A DNA stretch of 64,000 nucleotides from CBFDBF01 sp050291465 (GCA_050291465.1 JBNKJV010000004.1:124001-188000), one strand, 5' to 3'. Numbered from the stretch's first letter, positions 40,966-50,613 are shown. Notes: generated by a model from the letters alone, not told the origin. Made by a program: numbers and translations.

Positions 40966-42081
40966 TCAGACGCCCGCAAGGTCCTTCTTCCGTACCAATT
41001 CAACCAGTCGCTCCGCTATACCCGGTAGTGTAACTATCTCATCGGCGTAACCCCGCTCGACCGCCTCTTTCGGCATACCCCATACGACACTGCTCTTCTC
41101 GTCCTGCACCAGGGTTACAGCGCCCGCCCGCTTCATTTCACCCAAGCCCTCGGCACCGTCGTCTCCCATACCGGTAAGAACCACGCCTATGGCGTTGGAT
41201 CCGGCGTTCCTGGCCAGGGAGTTGAACATCACGTCAACAGCAGGCTTGTGCCGATTTACCGGGGGCCCGTCATCCAGTCTACACACATAACCGGCACTTA
41301 CCCGGCTGATCAACAGGTGTCTGTCCCCAGGGGCGATATAGGCATGTCCCGGCAAAATCATCTGCCCGTCCTTTGCCTCGGAAACGACCAGCTGGCTTTC
41401 CTTATCTACGCGTGCCGCAAAGGGGCCGCTGAACGCCTTGGGTATGTGCTGCGTAATGACGATTCCCGGCATATCCGCCGGCAGCGCCCGCAATACGTCC
41501 TTTATCGCCTCCGTGCCTCCGGTAGAGGATCCTATACCTATAATCCGGTCCGTCGTTCGGGAACGATGCCCCCGATCCGACTCTTTCTCCACCATTCCCG
41601 CCGGGGATCCCAGCGGATCTCTTTCGCCGCCCCGAGCCTTTCCCATCACCTCGGACTTCTCCACAGCCCGAACCTCGACTCTGGAGGCCGCGACAACCTT
41701 CGTCACAATCTCATAGGCATGCTTATGCAGCTCCCGGACAATATCCTCCTTCGGCTTAGGTATAAAATCCACCGCACCCAACTCCAGGGCACGCAAGGTA
41801 ATTTCCGCCCCTTCTTCGGTAAGAGTGGAAATCATCACCACCGGCATCGGCCGCAATCGCATCAGATTACCCAGAAAAGTAACGCCGTCCATGCGCGGCA
41901 TCTGCACATCCAGCGTGAGCACGTCAGGGTTAAGTTGCTTTATTTTTTCCCGCGCTATGTATGGATCAGACGCCACACCCACCACGTCGATACCTGATGC
42001 ACTGCCCAGGATCTCCTTGAGCGTCTGCCGCACCAAGGCGGAATCATCCACAATCAATACTTTGATATTTCCCTGAACCAT
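40966..42081 (-). CDS. cheB: Chemotaxis response regulator methylesterase CheB
   Basis: CheB removes methyl groups from chemoreceptors and deamidates them. From ATG 42081 the protein has 371 residues: a receiver domain (KVLIVDDSALVRQTLKEIL, phospho-Asp in LTLDVQMPRMDG), a linker, and a methylesterase domain with the catalytic Ser (IGIGSSTGGTEAI), His (ITQHIPKAFSGPFA) and Asp (LTGMGDDGAEGL). The start at 42081 has GGCAGGATT upstream; a reading from 42117 adds 12 residues outside the receiver domain. It follows cheD in the cluster. Confidence 0.95.
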   Translation of the reverse strand: MVQGNIKVLIVDDSALVRQTLKEILGSASGIDVVGVASDPYIAREKIKQLNPDVLTLDVQMPRMDGVTFLGNLMRLRPMPVVMISTLTEEGAEITLRALELGAVDFIPKPKEDIVRELHKHAYEIVTKVVAASRVEVRAVEKSEVMGKARGGERDPLGSPAGMVEKESDRGHRSRTTDRIIGIGSSTGGTEAIKDVLRALPADMPGIVITQHIPKAFSGPFAARVDKESQLVVSEAKDGQMILPGHAYIAPGDRHLLISRVSAGYVCRLDDGPPVNRHKPAVDVMFNSLARNAGSNAIGVVLTGMGDDGAEGLGEMKRAGAVTLVQDEKSSVVWGMPKEAVERGYADEIVTLPGIAERLVELVRKKDLAGV

Positions 42082-42146
42082 AATCCTGCCAAATCTTGGC
42101 AGTCCCTGTATTAACAACTCCAGAAAGACTGCGTCCGCTATATGTC

Positions 42147-42788
42147 CTAAAACAGCTCAATTTCTCCGGCTACCGGATGCTCTTCCAGATCCTGTCTATA
42201 AGCCTCTTCGCGTCTGACAACGGTGTCATTGTGCATACGTTTCAGTTTCTTCACCCTGACCCTGCCGGTCGCCGGATAGTAGAGTACTTTACGCGGGTAG
42301 ATACCACCCACGTCTTCATTCAACAAAAGTAATCCCTCGGTTTTCAGATAGTGATGTACAAACTCGATATTCTTCTTTCCGATGTCGGCCATGCTTTGCA
42401 TAATCTGGCCGCCGCCGAATATTTTTACCTCGAGATTCTTCCTGCGCCCCCCATGACTGAGAATGTCGTTGATCATATGTTCCATGGCATGGTTGCCATA
42501 GCGTGTGGCGGTGCTTATCAGATCACTGACACCTCCCCAGCTTGTATCTTCCGAAACCGGAAGCATGAAATGATTCATACCGCCGATACCCAGTATGCGA
42601 TCACGCACACAAGCGGAAACGCAGGACCCAAGGACCGTCGTAATAATCTCATTATTGCGCGTCACGTAGTACTCACCAGGAAGGATCTTCGCTGCCGGCA
42701 TATTATTTTGCCTATCCCAGTAGCGATTTATATGCTCAAACTCCTGGAATGCCTCTGGCAGTAACTGTGGATTCCGATATTGTGACAC
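42147..42788 (-). CDS. cheD: Chemoreceptor glutamine deamidase CheD
   Basis: CheD deamidates receptor glutamines. The 213-residue protein has the catalytic Cys in TTVLGSCVSACVRDR and the His in GIGGMNHFMLP, then KIFGGGQIMQSMADIGKKNI. It starts with GTG with AGAGG eight bases upstream, and follows cheR by five bases. A cheR-cheD-cheB order is common in chemotaxis clusters. Confidence 0.95.
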   Translation of the reverse strand: MSQYRNPQLLPEAFQEFEHINRYWDRQNNMPAAKILPGEYYVTRNNEIITTVLGSCVSACVRDRILGIGGMNHFMLPVSEDTSWGGVSDLISTATRYGNHAMEHMINDILSHGGRRKNLEVKIFGGGQIMQSMADIGKKNIEFVHHYLKTEGLLLLNEDVGGIYPRKVLYYPATGRVRVKKLKRMHNDTVVRREEAYRQDLEEHPVAGEIELF

Positions 42789-42793
42789 TCCCC

Positions 42794-43663
42794 CTACCTC
42801 TTCTTCCGGTAAATGGTATTACCTATCGTTTCAAACCGATCCGTCAGCCGAAATAGTGTTTCCGAATGCCCCATAAACAGATAACCACCTTCTTTCAGCG
42901 TATTTGCGAAACGTTCGATTAATGTAATCTTTGCCGACCTGTTGAAATATATAATTACGTTACGGCAGAAGATGACATCCATTGGTTCAGGTACATTCCA
43001 GTTTTTCATTAAATTTAATTGACCGAAATCAATCAGGTCTCGCACTCCCGGCTTCATTCGAACCATTCCCTTTTGGCCTCCTTTTCCTTTCAGAAACCAA
43101 CGCCGCAGCCTGGACTCTGGTATCCCGGAAACCTGTTCTTCCGAATAAATCCCTCGAGAGGCATGCGTCAGGGCGTTGGAGTCGACATCAGACGCAAAGA
43201 TCTTCACATCCCAGCCGACCACCCCGGAAAGGGACTCCCGCAAAACAATGGAGATGGAATAAGGCTCTTCGCCGGTCGAACACCCGGCGGACCATATTCG
43301 TATCTTGCAGGTCCCGCTGTTATGCCGCAGAAGTTCCGGCACAACGTCCCTCGAAAGAAATTCAAAATGATGATTCTCCCGGAAGAATGCCGTCATGTTA
43401 GTGGTAATGGCATTAACCAGTTCCAGAATTTCCTCATTTGTGCCCCTATTCCTTATGTAGTCACAATATTCCCCGAAGCTTCTCAGTCCCAGTGTTCTAA
43501 CACGCCGCGAAAGCCTGGAGTAAAGCATGTTGAACTTATCTTCCGATATAACGATGCCGGAATGGTCATTGGCTATCTTACGCAAGAAGTTGAAGTCCCT
43601 GCGGGTAAATAGAAATTCCCTGCCACCCTCGTTGCTAGAAGAACTCGACATCGTACTGCGCAT
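42794..43663 (-). CDS. cheR: Chemotaxis protein methyltransferase CheR
   Basis: CheR methylates receptor glutamates using S-adenosylmethionine. The 289-residue protein has the N-terminal helical domain (FTRRDFNFLRKIANDHSGIV) and SAM-binding domain with RIWSAGCSTGEEPYSISIV and VIFCRNVIIYFN. The start overlaps the preceding gene by 29 bases; an ATG four codons later is an alternative. A receptor with a WEEF-type tail to which CheR could dock is encoded upstream. Confidence 0.95.
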   Translation of the reverse strand: MRSTMSSSSSNEGGREFLFTRRDFNFLRKIANDHSGIVISEDKFNMLYSRLSRRVRTLGLRSFGEYCDYIRNRGTNEEILELVNAITTNMTAFFRENHHFEFLSRDVVPELLRHNSGTCKIRIWSAGCSTGEEPYSISIVLRESLSGVVGWDVKIFASDVDSNALTHASRGIYSEEQVSGIPESRLRRWFLKGKGGQKGMVRMKPGVRDLIDFGQLNLMKNWNVPEPMDVIFCRNVIIYFNRSAKITLIERFANTLKEGGYLFMGHSETLFRLTDRFETIGNTIYRKKR

Positions 43664-44210
43664 CTCTCTTCTGCTTTTCTTCGTTTAGGTCCTTCAAGAC
43701 ATCTCGCGCCGAATGCCCGGCCAGAATCGCGTCGAATACTTCCCATTCTTCCTCTATCGCGCATTCAGCCCTCATTTGATCCCGAAGATCCTTCCAGGCG
43801 TTCTGACTGTACATCCAGCTCCTGGCTCCAATCAGTTGACTCAATGCATCAAGACATCTCTCCGCGCAATCCAGGCGCTGGGAAAACCTATCGAAAAACT
43901 GCAGGGCGATCACGGCGTCGCTCACTCCATCCCTCACCGATTCACAGGTATCAAACAGGGTTTCTCTGGCACTTTCTACTCCCTCCGCCTCCCCCAGAGT
44001 CGCCGCGGTTCGGTAGACGGTGTTGACGCCGCCGATCATGGAGGTGAAGGAATTACACAGCATATCCACAGACCCCTCGCTCTCCCGTAACGCCATCTCA
44101 ATCCTGGCAATTACAAGTTGGATCATCCGCACTATTTCCCGCGCCTGATTCCAGTCCGGGTCGACATGCAGCGTACCCGACTCCCTGTTTCTTCCAGCCA
44201 ATTCTTTCAT
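43635..44210 (-). CDS. Chemotaxis-cluster protein with a CheZ-like motif
   Basis: The 191-residue protein is all helical and cytoplasmic. The segment VIALQFFDRFSQRLDCAERC contains D-x-x-x-Q, the pattern with which CheZ inserts Gln next to the CheY phospho-Asp (QDFQDLTGQ in E. coli). No other cheZ candidate is present, although CheY is. A CheY-phosphatase role is therefore a reasonable hypothesis, but overall similarity to CheZ is not apparent. It lies between a STAS gene and cheR, overlapping cheR. Confidence 0.6.
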   Translation of the reverse strand: MKELAGRNRESGTLHVDPDWNQAREIVRMIQLVIARIEMALRESEGSVDMLCNSFTSMIGGVNTVYRTAATLGEAEGVESARETLFDTCESVRDGVSDAVIALQFFDRFSQRLDCAERCLDALSQLIGARSWMYSQNAWKDLRDQMRAECAIEEEWEVFDAILAGHSARDVLKDLNEEKQKRDAQYDVEFF

Positions 44211-44239
44211 TGTCTTGCTTCCTTTCGGTATTGCCTCCC

Positions 44240-44581
44240 TTATGAGGCGTCCAGATTTAACTCAGCACCAAGACCAAGCTGCTCCGCATTTCTTCGTAGC
44301 AACTCAGAGGCACTGCTCCATGTAATCTCAACACCGGCTTGTCCCGCCTCCTTCATAACTGCTACCAGAAGCTGTAGCCCGGCACTATCGATCTTTTCTA
44401 TGCCTCCGCCCTTGAAGGATACAGGCTCGCGCAGATCAAAAATCCCAATAAGTTTCTTTTGCCACACTTCCATATCGGCAATGGTCAGCGAATTCCCAAG
44501 GTCAAGTTCAACAACCGGACTTTTCTTCCCGCGACTACCGCTGCGAGTCGCCTTTTTCTTGGTTGTGCGCTTTATTGCCAT
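44240..44581 (-). CDS. STAS-domain protein inside the chemotaxis cluster
   Basis: About 113 residues: a Lys/Arg-rich N-terminus (AIKRTTKKKATRSGSRGKK) and a STAS domain (VVELDLGNSLTIADMEVWQK, IEKIDSAGLQLLVAVMKEAG) with the Ser at the usual phosphorylation site. This resembles MlaB/SpoIIAA-like proteins seen next to CheW or CheA genes in some gammaproteobacteria. The basic tail is unusual and might bind nucleic acid or membrane lipids. The start could also be a GTG two codons earlier. Confidence 0.8.
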   Translation of the reverse strand: MAIKRTTKKKATRSGSRGKKSPVVELDLGNSLTIADMEVWQKKLIGIFDLREPVSFKGGGIEKIDSAGLQLLVAVMKEAGQAGVEITWSSASELLRRNAEQLGLGAELNLDAS

Positions 44582-44602
44582 TACCACACCATCTCAAATA
44601 CG

Positions 44603-45103
44603 TTAGATTACGTCTTCCAGGTTTTCCAGCTCATCAGAGCCGAAAAGCTTATCCACATCCAGCAGCACTACCATACGTTCCCCTAGAGTTATCATGCCGG
44701 CTATATACCGGTTGCTGATCGCGCATCCCAGCTTTGGGGCCGGTTTCACACTAGTCGCTTCCACATCCAATACATCCGAAACACTATCGACCACGATACC
44801 TCGTAAAAAACTTTTCTCTCCCGACTCGACCGCAACAATAATAAGCACGGTGGTTGAAGTATATTCAACGGTCTTCAATTCGAACCGCAGGCGCAGATCA
44901 ATAACCGGAACAATAGCCCCGCGCAGATCAAGCACTCCTTTTATATATTCCGGCGTATCAGGTAGCGGCCTCACCTCCTCCCAGCCCCTGATCTCAATCA
45001 CCCGGAGAATGTCGACCCCATAGTCCTCCCCCCCAAGGGAAAAACTGAGGTACTGGCGTTGGGGTATCATCTCCCCCCCTTTGTCCGCGTGTATTCCACC
45101 CAT
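44603..45103 (-). CDS. cheW: Chemotaxis adaptor CheW, second copy
   Basis: CheW couples receptors to CheA. The protein shows two CheW-type SH3-like subdomains: YLSFSLGGEDYGVDILRVIE, IRGWEEVRPLPDTPEYIKGV, LDLRGAIVPVIDLRLRF, and VVDSVSDVLDV. From ATG 45103 it has about 166 residues, close to the usual length; the frame stays open to 45142. It is closely related to the CheW at 47585. Two CheW genes flank the MCP, suggesting an array with mixed adaptors. Confidence 0.9.
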   Translation of the reverse strand: MGGIHADKGGEMIPQRQYLSFSLGGEDYGVDILRVIEIRGWEEVRPLPDTPEYIKGVLDLRGAIVPVIDLRLRFELKTVEYTSTTVLIIVAVESGEKSFLRGIVVDSVSDVLDVEATSVKPAPKLGCAISNRYIAGMITLGERMVVLLDVDKLFGSDELENLEDVI

Positions 45104-45182
45104 ATAGACCATCCATAAAAATAGCGCGCTTCGTTGCAGCAATGACCTGCGTCAGCCGGCATAAGAAATTCCTGACATACGC

Positions 45183-47552
45183 TCAGAATTCCTCCCACTC
45201 ATCATCCCCATCAGCCTCCGCGTCCGGTACGGGCAGAGGCCTCTCTATCAGCACCTCAGGCTTGACGCTTGGTAGAACTGAATGCGACATGTCTGTAACC
45301 TGTTTGCGTTCCGAAACATTCTGTTTCGCCAGGGACCGTCTATTCTGTGCTTTGATCACCTTAAAGAAACTTACCAATTCATCCATTCCCCGTGCCTTGT
45401 CCGTAAGGGACGCCGACGCGGAGGAAGTCTGTTCAGCAAGGGCGGCATTTTGCTGGGTTATCTCATCCATACTGGCGACCACCTGATTTATACGATCGAT
45501 TCCAGCAGACTGCTCGGCGCTGGCGGAGGCAATGCCGGATATAATGCCACTCACCTTTTTAACGCCGTCGACGATCTCCTGCAGAGTTTCACCCGACTGA
45601 TTTACCAGATCGGCGCCGGCCTTGACCTTATCTACACTGTCCTCAATCAGCTCCTTGATCTCCTTGGCGGCGGTAGCGCTACGTCCGGCCAGATTACGAA
45701 CCTCCGTAGCCACCACGGCGAAACCGCGTCCCTGTTCACCGGCCCGAGCCGCCTCCACCGAGGCATTTAGTGCCAGCAGGTTGGTCTGGAACGCTATTTC
45801 ATCGATCACCCCGATTATTTCCGCTATTTCACTGCTGGCGCCGTTAATCGCATCCATGGCACGAACAGCGTTGCTTACCACCTCGCCGCCCCGTTCCGCA
45901 CTTTCCCAAGTACTGACCGCGACCTGATTTGCCTGCTGGGCATTTTCGGCATTGTTTTTTACGGTATTGGTCAACTCTTCCATACTGGATGCGGTTTCCT
46001 GCAAGGCGCCCGCCTGCTGTTCAGTCCGAGACGAAAGATTATTGTTTCCGGATGAGATTTCTTCGGACGCCATGGAAATAACCTCCGCCGATTCCCTCAT
46101 TTGCGAAACGATATCTTCCAGATTTGCCATCGTAGCATTGATATCGTCCTTCACCTTCCCGAAGGTTCCCGCATAATCCGCTTCGATGGATCGCGTTAGA
46201 TCACCCTTTGCCAGATAACTCATTACCTCAGCTATATCGGAAAACACTTTGTCCACTGCATCGATAAGAGAGTTGATACCCTCGGCAAGTTGCCGAAAAA
46301 ACCCCACCTTGTTCTCAAGGGAGATACGCTGCCCGAGGTCGCCATTTCTGGCTGCCGCCACGATACTGTCAATCTCCTGCTCTACCGCGACCTCAGCCGT
46401 TCTGTCTGACCACTCTATAGCGACCCCCAGACGCCGGCCCTGGTCGTCAATAACCGGATTCGTCACTAACCGCATGGTGCGAGTACCAATGACCAACTCG
46501 GACTGCGATCTCTCTGTCAGCGCCTCTAAAAAAGTTTCTCGGCGTTGCGGATCGACTTGCAGCGTATCGATATTCTGTCCCAGCAACTCCGTGGTTCTGA
46601 ATCCAGGAACATTCTCTCGGATATATAGCTCGTTGCTCCTGAACAGATTCTCCGCCGTCTTATTCATATAATTAATATTGAATTCAGGATCGATCATCAT
46701 CACACTGCTGGAAACATTATCCAGGGCGGTCTTGACCCGTATGGCATCCGCCGCCTGTTCTCTTGCGTCCACAACGTCAAATCCGAGTTTTATCTGCGCC
46801 GACTTTATCCCCTGCAGTAGTTCACCGATTTCATCGTTACGTCCCCCTACCTCCAGCCAATCGAAATAGTTGCCTTCGGATATCTGCTGGAGTTTGCTGC
46901 GAACATAAGACAACGGCTCGGTTACATAGGAAGTCAGCAGGAGACCGAACAACAGGGTAGCGGCCCCGGCGAAGAACAGCAGCACAAGAATATACGGTGC
47001 AGGCACCTTAAACACGATGAGACAGGCGAGAAACGCCAGCAAGGCGGCTGTGATGAAAACGGTGCCGGCCAGCAGGGTTCTTATTTTCAATCCACGGAAA
47101 GCGGCAACAAGTCCGGACCATCCCCTTGGTTTCAGTGAAATGTTTCCGGCTATCAGTCCGGTATAAAAGTTTTCAGCTTTCTCCGCCTCTTCCCGGGTGG
47201 GTGATGTACAGACCGAAAGATATTCGATGATCTGATCATTTTTGTACAGAGGAGTTACATTGAGGTTCGCCCAGTAATAATCTCCGTTTTTCGCTCGGTT
47301 CTTGACAACACCGGCCCAGGGTCGACCGGACTGAATCGTGTCCCACAAATCCTCATACACTTCCGCCGGAACATCCGGATGCCGGAGAATATTATGATCC
47401 TGGCCAAGAAGCTCGTGCTTTTGATATCCGCTTATTTCGATAAAGTCGCGATTACAATAGGTGATCCTTCCTTTGAGATCGGTCTTGGAGATAAAAACGG
47501 CCCCTTCTCTCGGGTAACGTTCATTGTGCGTAACCGACTGGTTATTACTCAC
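45183..47552 (-). CDS. PAS-containing methyl-accepting chemotaxis protein (Aer-like)
   Basis: The 789-residue receptor has an N-terminal PAS domain (about 15-125, ITYCNRDFIEISGYQKHELL, NGDYYWANLNVTPLYKND) as in Aer-type redox or oxygen receptors. Two membrane helices (about 155-212) follow, then HAMP-like segments, a second PAS-like domain (about 280-395) and a full signalling domain (AFQTNLLALNASVEAARAGE). The last residues, DDEWEEF, form the CheR/CheB docking pentapeptide. It starts with GTG after AGGAGGGATCC. It lies between the two cheW genes. Aerotaxis or energy taxis is inferred. Confidence 0.9.
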   Translation of the reverse strand: MSNNQSVTHNERYPREGAVFISKTDLKGRITYCNRDFIEISGYQKHELLGQDHNILRHPDVPAEVYEDLWDTIQSGRPWAGVVKNRAKNGDYYWANLNVTPLYKNDQIIEYLSVCTSPTREEAEKAENFYTGLIAGNISLKPRGWSGLVAAFRGLKIRTLLAGTVFITAALLAFLACLIVFKVPAPYILVLLFFAGAATLLFGLLLTSYVTEPLSYVRSKLQQISEGNYFDWLEVGGRNDEIGELLQGIKSAQIKLGFDVVDAREQAADAIRVKTALDNVSSSVMMIDPEFNINYMNKTAENLFRSNELYIRENVPGFRTTELLGQNIDTLQVDPQRRETFLEALTERSQSELVIGTRTMRLVTNPVIDDQGRRLGVAIEWSDRTAEVAVEQEIDSIVAAARNGDLGQRISLENKVGFFRQLAEGINSLIDAVDKVFSDIAEVMSYLAKGDLTRSIEADYAGTFGKVKDDINATMANLEDIVSQMRESAEVISMASEEISSGNNNLSSRTEQQAGALQETASSMEELTNTVKNNAENAQQANQVAVSTWESAERGGEVVSNAVRAMDAINGASSEIAEIIGVIDEIAFQTNLLALNASVEAARAGEQGRGFAVVATEVRNLAGRSATAAKEIKELIEDSVDKVKAGADLVNQSGETLQEIVDGVKKVSGIISGIASASAEQSAGIDRINQVVASMDEITQQNAALAEQTSSASASLTDKARGMDELVSFFKVIKAQNRRSLAKQNVSERKQVTDMSHSVLPSVKPEVLIERPLPVPDAEADGDDEWEEF

Positions 47553-47584
47553 GGATCCCTCCTGATTCAGATCAAAGCCGCCGA

Positions 47585-48103
47585 TCAGGCCGCATCTTCC
47601 CCTGCTACATCACCATGACCAGGTCGACATAACAGCCCATCTACATCCAGTAGCGCAATCATGCCACCGTCGGTGTCAACCAGGCCGCTAACGTACTCCA
47701 CCGAAACCTTCGTTCCGAACTGCGGGGTAGTATGAAGATTCTCAGCGGTGGTCATGACCACATCGGATACGGAATCCACCACCATACCCATAACCTTCTC
47801 CCGAAAGGCATCAACGACCTTCACCACAATCACAACGGTTTTCTTGCCGTATTCGATGACCGGCAGTTCCAGCCGACCGCGCAAATCGATAACCGGCACA
47901 ACTGAACCACGCATATTGAGAACACCCTTTACATAAGAAGGGGTATTTGGAATACGTGTTACCGGCTCCCAGCCCCTGATCTCCTGCACCCGCAGGATAT
48001 CCACGCCATAATCTTCATCATCCAGCCGAAAGGTCAGATACTCCTCGCCCACCACCTCTTCAGGGTCGATGGGGAGATTGGCGTTTTCTCTTTCCGCTGT
48101 CAT
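47585..48103 (-). CDS. cheW: Chemotaxis adaptor CheW, first copy
   Basis: From ATG 48103 the protein has 172 residues with YLTFRLDDEDYGVDILRVQE, IRGWEPVTRIPNTPSYVKGV, LNMRGSVVPVIDLRGRLELP and VVDSVSDVVMT. It links receptors to CheA. The frame stays open into the 3' end of cheA; the chosen start avoids a long overlap. It follows cheA and precedes the Aer-like receptor. Confidence 0.92.
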   Translation of the reverse strand: MTAERENANLPIDPEEVVGEEYLTFRLDDEDYGVDILRVQEIRGWEPVTRIPNTPSYVKGVLNMRGSVVPVIDLRGRLELPVIEYGKKTVVIVVKVVDAFREKVMGMVVDSVSDVVMTTAENLHTTPQFGTKVSVEYVSGLVDTDGGMIALLDVDGLLCRPGHGDVAGEDAA

Positions 48104-48125
48104 GGCCTCAGTTGTCCCTAATTGT

Positions 48126-50201
48126 TCACGCAATCCGTCTTTCCGGTCCGGTCTCGTCATCCCCCTGCAGGGCAAGCCGTACGACTCCCGGGATATCCAG
48201 GATCAGCGCCACTGAACCGTCACCCAAAATAGTGGCGCCGGAAATACCCTCAACCTTGCCATAGTTAGCCTCTATGGACTTTATAACTACCTGTTGCTGC
48301 CCCACCAGGTCATCCACAAACAGACCGCACCAGCCGTCTCCACACTCCACGACCACCAGCAGACCGTCAGTCAACTGCCTGGCCTTTGGGTTCTTAATCC
48401 CAAACACCTCATGCAGGCGAATGATCGGCAGATACTCATCCCGCAGCTTGAAGGTCTCTCCACGACCCGCAACCAGATTGATCATATCCCGACGAACCTG
48501 GATGGATTCGATAATGGATACCAGGGGAACGATGTAGGTTTCCTCGCCGCAGGTCACGCTCTGGCCATCCAGAATGGCCAGGGTCAACGGCAACCGAATA
48601 GTGATAACGCTACCTTTGCCCTTTTCTGATTCGATCTCAATGCCACCGCCCAGCTCGCTGATGTTTCTAAGCACCACATCCATCCCGACGCCGCGTCCGG
48701 AGACGTCGCTGACCCGTTCGGCGGTGGTAAATCCGGGCTGGAAGATGAGTTCGTACACCTGCTTGTCGGAGAGATTGTGGTCTTCCGTGACCAATCCCAA
48801 TTCTCTCGCCTTTTGCAGAATCCGCTCCCGATCCAACCCCTTTCCGTCGTCACGAATTTTCAGAACAATATTGCCGCCGCGATGCTCGGCGCTTAGCCGG
48901 ATGGTGCCGGTTTCAGGTTTTCCGGCCTTCACCCGCTCCTCCGGCATCTCGATCCCGTGATCAAGACTGTTGCGCATCAGATGGACCAACGGGTCGCCGA
49001 TCTTCTCGATCACGGTCTTATCAACTTCGGTGGCTTCCCCGGAAATCACCAATTGCGCCTTTTTTCCCAACTTGTTGCTCAAATCATGAATCAGGCGCGG
49101 AAAACGACTGAAGGCGAAGCTGATGGGCAGCATACGAATCTGCATTACCCCTTCCTGTAATTCCCGGGTATGGCGTTCAAGCTGTTCCAGGCCTTCACGT
49201 AGTCGATCTATCCGGCCCATATGAAAATTCTCACCCAGCAGACTTAACATCGACTGGGTTATCACCAGTTCACCCACCATGTTCATTAAGGAATCGATCT
49301 TATCCGTATCGACCCTGATGGAGCCGGATCCCGTAGCCGCCGTACCACCCTCGCGTCGATCACCTTTCTGCCGATCAGGGGAAGAACGCCGCCCTTCCTC
49401 GCCACGATCCACTCCCGAAGCTTTCTCTATTTCTGCCGTGGCGGATGCCCCGGTACCGACAACCCGAGGTTGTTTCGTCTTCTTGGCGCCCTTCGGCTGA
49501 ATCGGCGTTATAATCAGCTCACAATCGCCCTCCACCCAGGAGAAGACCTCGTCCACCGCCTCGCGGGTAACATCTCCGGTGAGACGGAGATCCCAGGAGA
49601 GGTAGGAATCCTCGGGTTCCAGTTCCGCCAATCGCGGAACCGCGGCGGTATTCGCATCGATTTTCAGATCACCCAGATCCGCCAGCTCGCGAAGTATCCT
49701 CAGGGGATCGTTACCGGTACGCATCATATGAGGCAACGGCCGGAACAGGATGTGCCAACCGACGGGTGCCGCTTCTTCCTCGTCGACCGCCGTTTCCGGC
49801 GCCACCTCCTGCTCTATCGCCAGGATCGCTTCCAGCTCCGCCCGACTCTCCGTCATCTGACCGTCATCAAGCCGGCTCCCTTCCTGTGCCGCCTTGAGCA
49901 TATCCCGCAGGGTATCGATCGAGCGCAACAGGGCTTCCACGGCCTCCGGCGTTACCGGCCGTGAACCGTCGCGCATCTCGTCAAGCAGGGTCTCCATCAC
50001 GTGCGTGAAATCCGAGATGTCATTGAACCCAAAGGTGCCGCCTCCGCCCTTGATGGAATGGGCAGCACGAAAAATGGCGTTGATCTCTTCCAGATCGGCG
50101 GCGCCCGGATCCATATTCAGCAGGCCGGACTCCATAATTTCCAGTCCTTCGAAGCTCTCTTCGAAGTACACCTTATGGAATTGCGCCATATTGATCGCCA
50201 T
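48126..50201 (-). CDS. cheA: Chemotaxis histidine kinase CheA
   Basis: CheA phosphorylates CheY and CheB in response to receptors. From ATG 50201 the protein has 691 residues: an HPt domain with AIFRAAHSIKGGGGTFGF, a Pro/Ala-rich and charged linker with a reduced second domain, a dimerisation helix region, a kinase domain (DPLVHLMRNSLDHGIE, IRDDGKGLDRERI, GRGVGMDVV) and a CheW-like tail. The start has TGAGGG eight bases upstream; an open frame continues to 50324 but overlaps cheY and lacks the HPt character. It follows cheY by about 50 bases. Confidence 0.95.
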   Translation of the reverse strand: MAINMAQFHKVYFEESFEGLEIMESGLLNMDPGAADLEEINAIFRAAHSIKGGGGTFGFNDISDFTHVMETLLDEMRDGSRPVTPEAVEALLRSIDTLRDMLKAAQEGSRLDDGQMTESRAELEAILAIEQEVAPETAVDEEEAAPVGWHILFRPLPHMMRTGNDPLRILRELADLGDLKIDANTAAVPRLAELEPEDSYLSWDLRLTGDVTREAVDEVFSWVEGDCELIITPIQPKGAKKTKQPRVVGTGASATAEIEKASGVDRGEEGRRSSPDRQKGDRREGGTAATGSGSIRVDTDKIDSLMNMVGELVITQSMLSLLGENFHMGRIDRLREGLEQLERHTRELQEGVMQIRMLPISFAFSRFPRLIHDLSNKLGKKAQLVISGEATEVDKTVIEKIGDPLVHLMRNSLDHGIEMPEERVKAGKPETGTIRLSAEHRGGNIVLKIRDDGKGLDRERILQKARELGLVTEDHNLSDKQVYELIFQPGFTTAERVSDVSGRGVGMDVVLRNISELGGGIEIESEKGKGSVITIRLPLTLAILDGQSVTCGEETYIVPLVSIIESIQVRRDMINLVAGRGETFKLRDEYLPIIRLHEVFGIKNPKARQLTDGLLVVVECGDGWCGLFVDDLVGQQQVVIKSIEANYGKVEGISGATILGDGSVALILDIPGVVRLALQGDDETGPERRIA

Positions 50202-50250
50202 CGATAATGCCCTCAGAACCTCTTGTTCAACCGGACTCGCCTGACCCGGG

Positions 50251-50613
50251 CTATCCCAGGACCTTGCTAACCGTGGCCAGCAACTGGTCCGGATTAAAAG
50301 GTTTGACAATCCAGCCGGTGGCACCGGCCTCCTTTCCGGCCTGCTTCTTGTCGTTTTTCGATTCGGTAGTCAGCATGAGCAACGGCGTGAACTTGAAATT
50401 GGGTAACGTCCGCAACTCCTTTATAAGCGTGATCCCGTCCATGTTGGGCATATTCACGTCGGTGATAACGAGATCAAACGCCTGTTCCCTGGCGATACTC
50501 AGCGCTTCATCTCCGTCGGCCGCCTCAACCACCACATGCCCCGCCCCCTTAAGGGTAAACGCGACCATCTGACGCATTGAGGCGGAATCATCAACTGCAA
50601 GAATGCTGGCCAT
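50251..50613 (-). CDS. cheY: Chemotaxis response regulator CheY
   Basis: The 120-residue single receiver domain has ILAVDDSASMRQMVAFTLKG, the phospho-Asp in LVITDVNMPNMDG, MLTTES and GWIVKPFNPDQL. It is the first gene of the chemotaxis transcript, with AGGAGAAAAAT before the ATG. Phospho-CheY would control flagellar or pilus motors, neither of which is encoded in the window. Confidence 0.95.
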   Translation of the reverse strand: MASILAVDDSASMRQMVAFTLKGAGHVVVEAADGDEALSIAREQAFDLVITDVNMPNMDGITLIKELRTLPNFKFTPLLMLTTESKNDKKQAGKEAGATGWIVKPFNPDQLLATVSKVLG

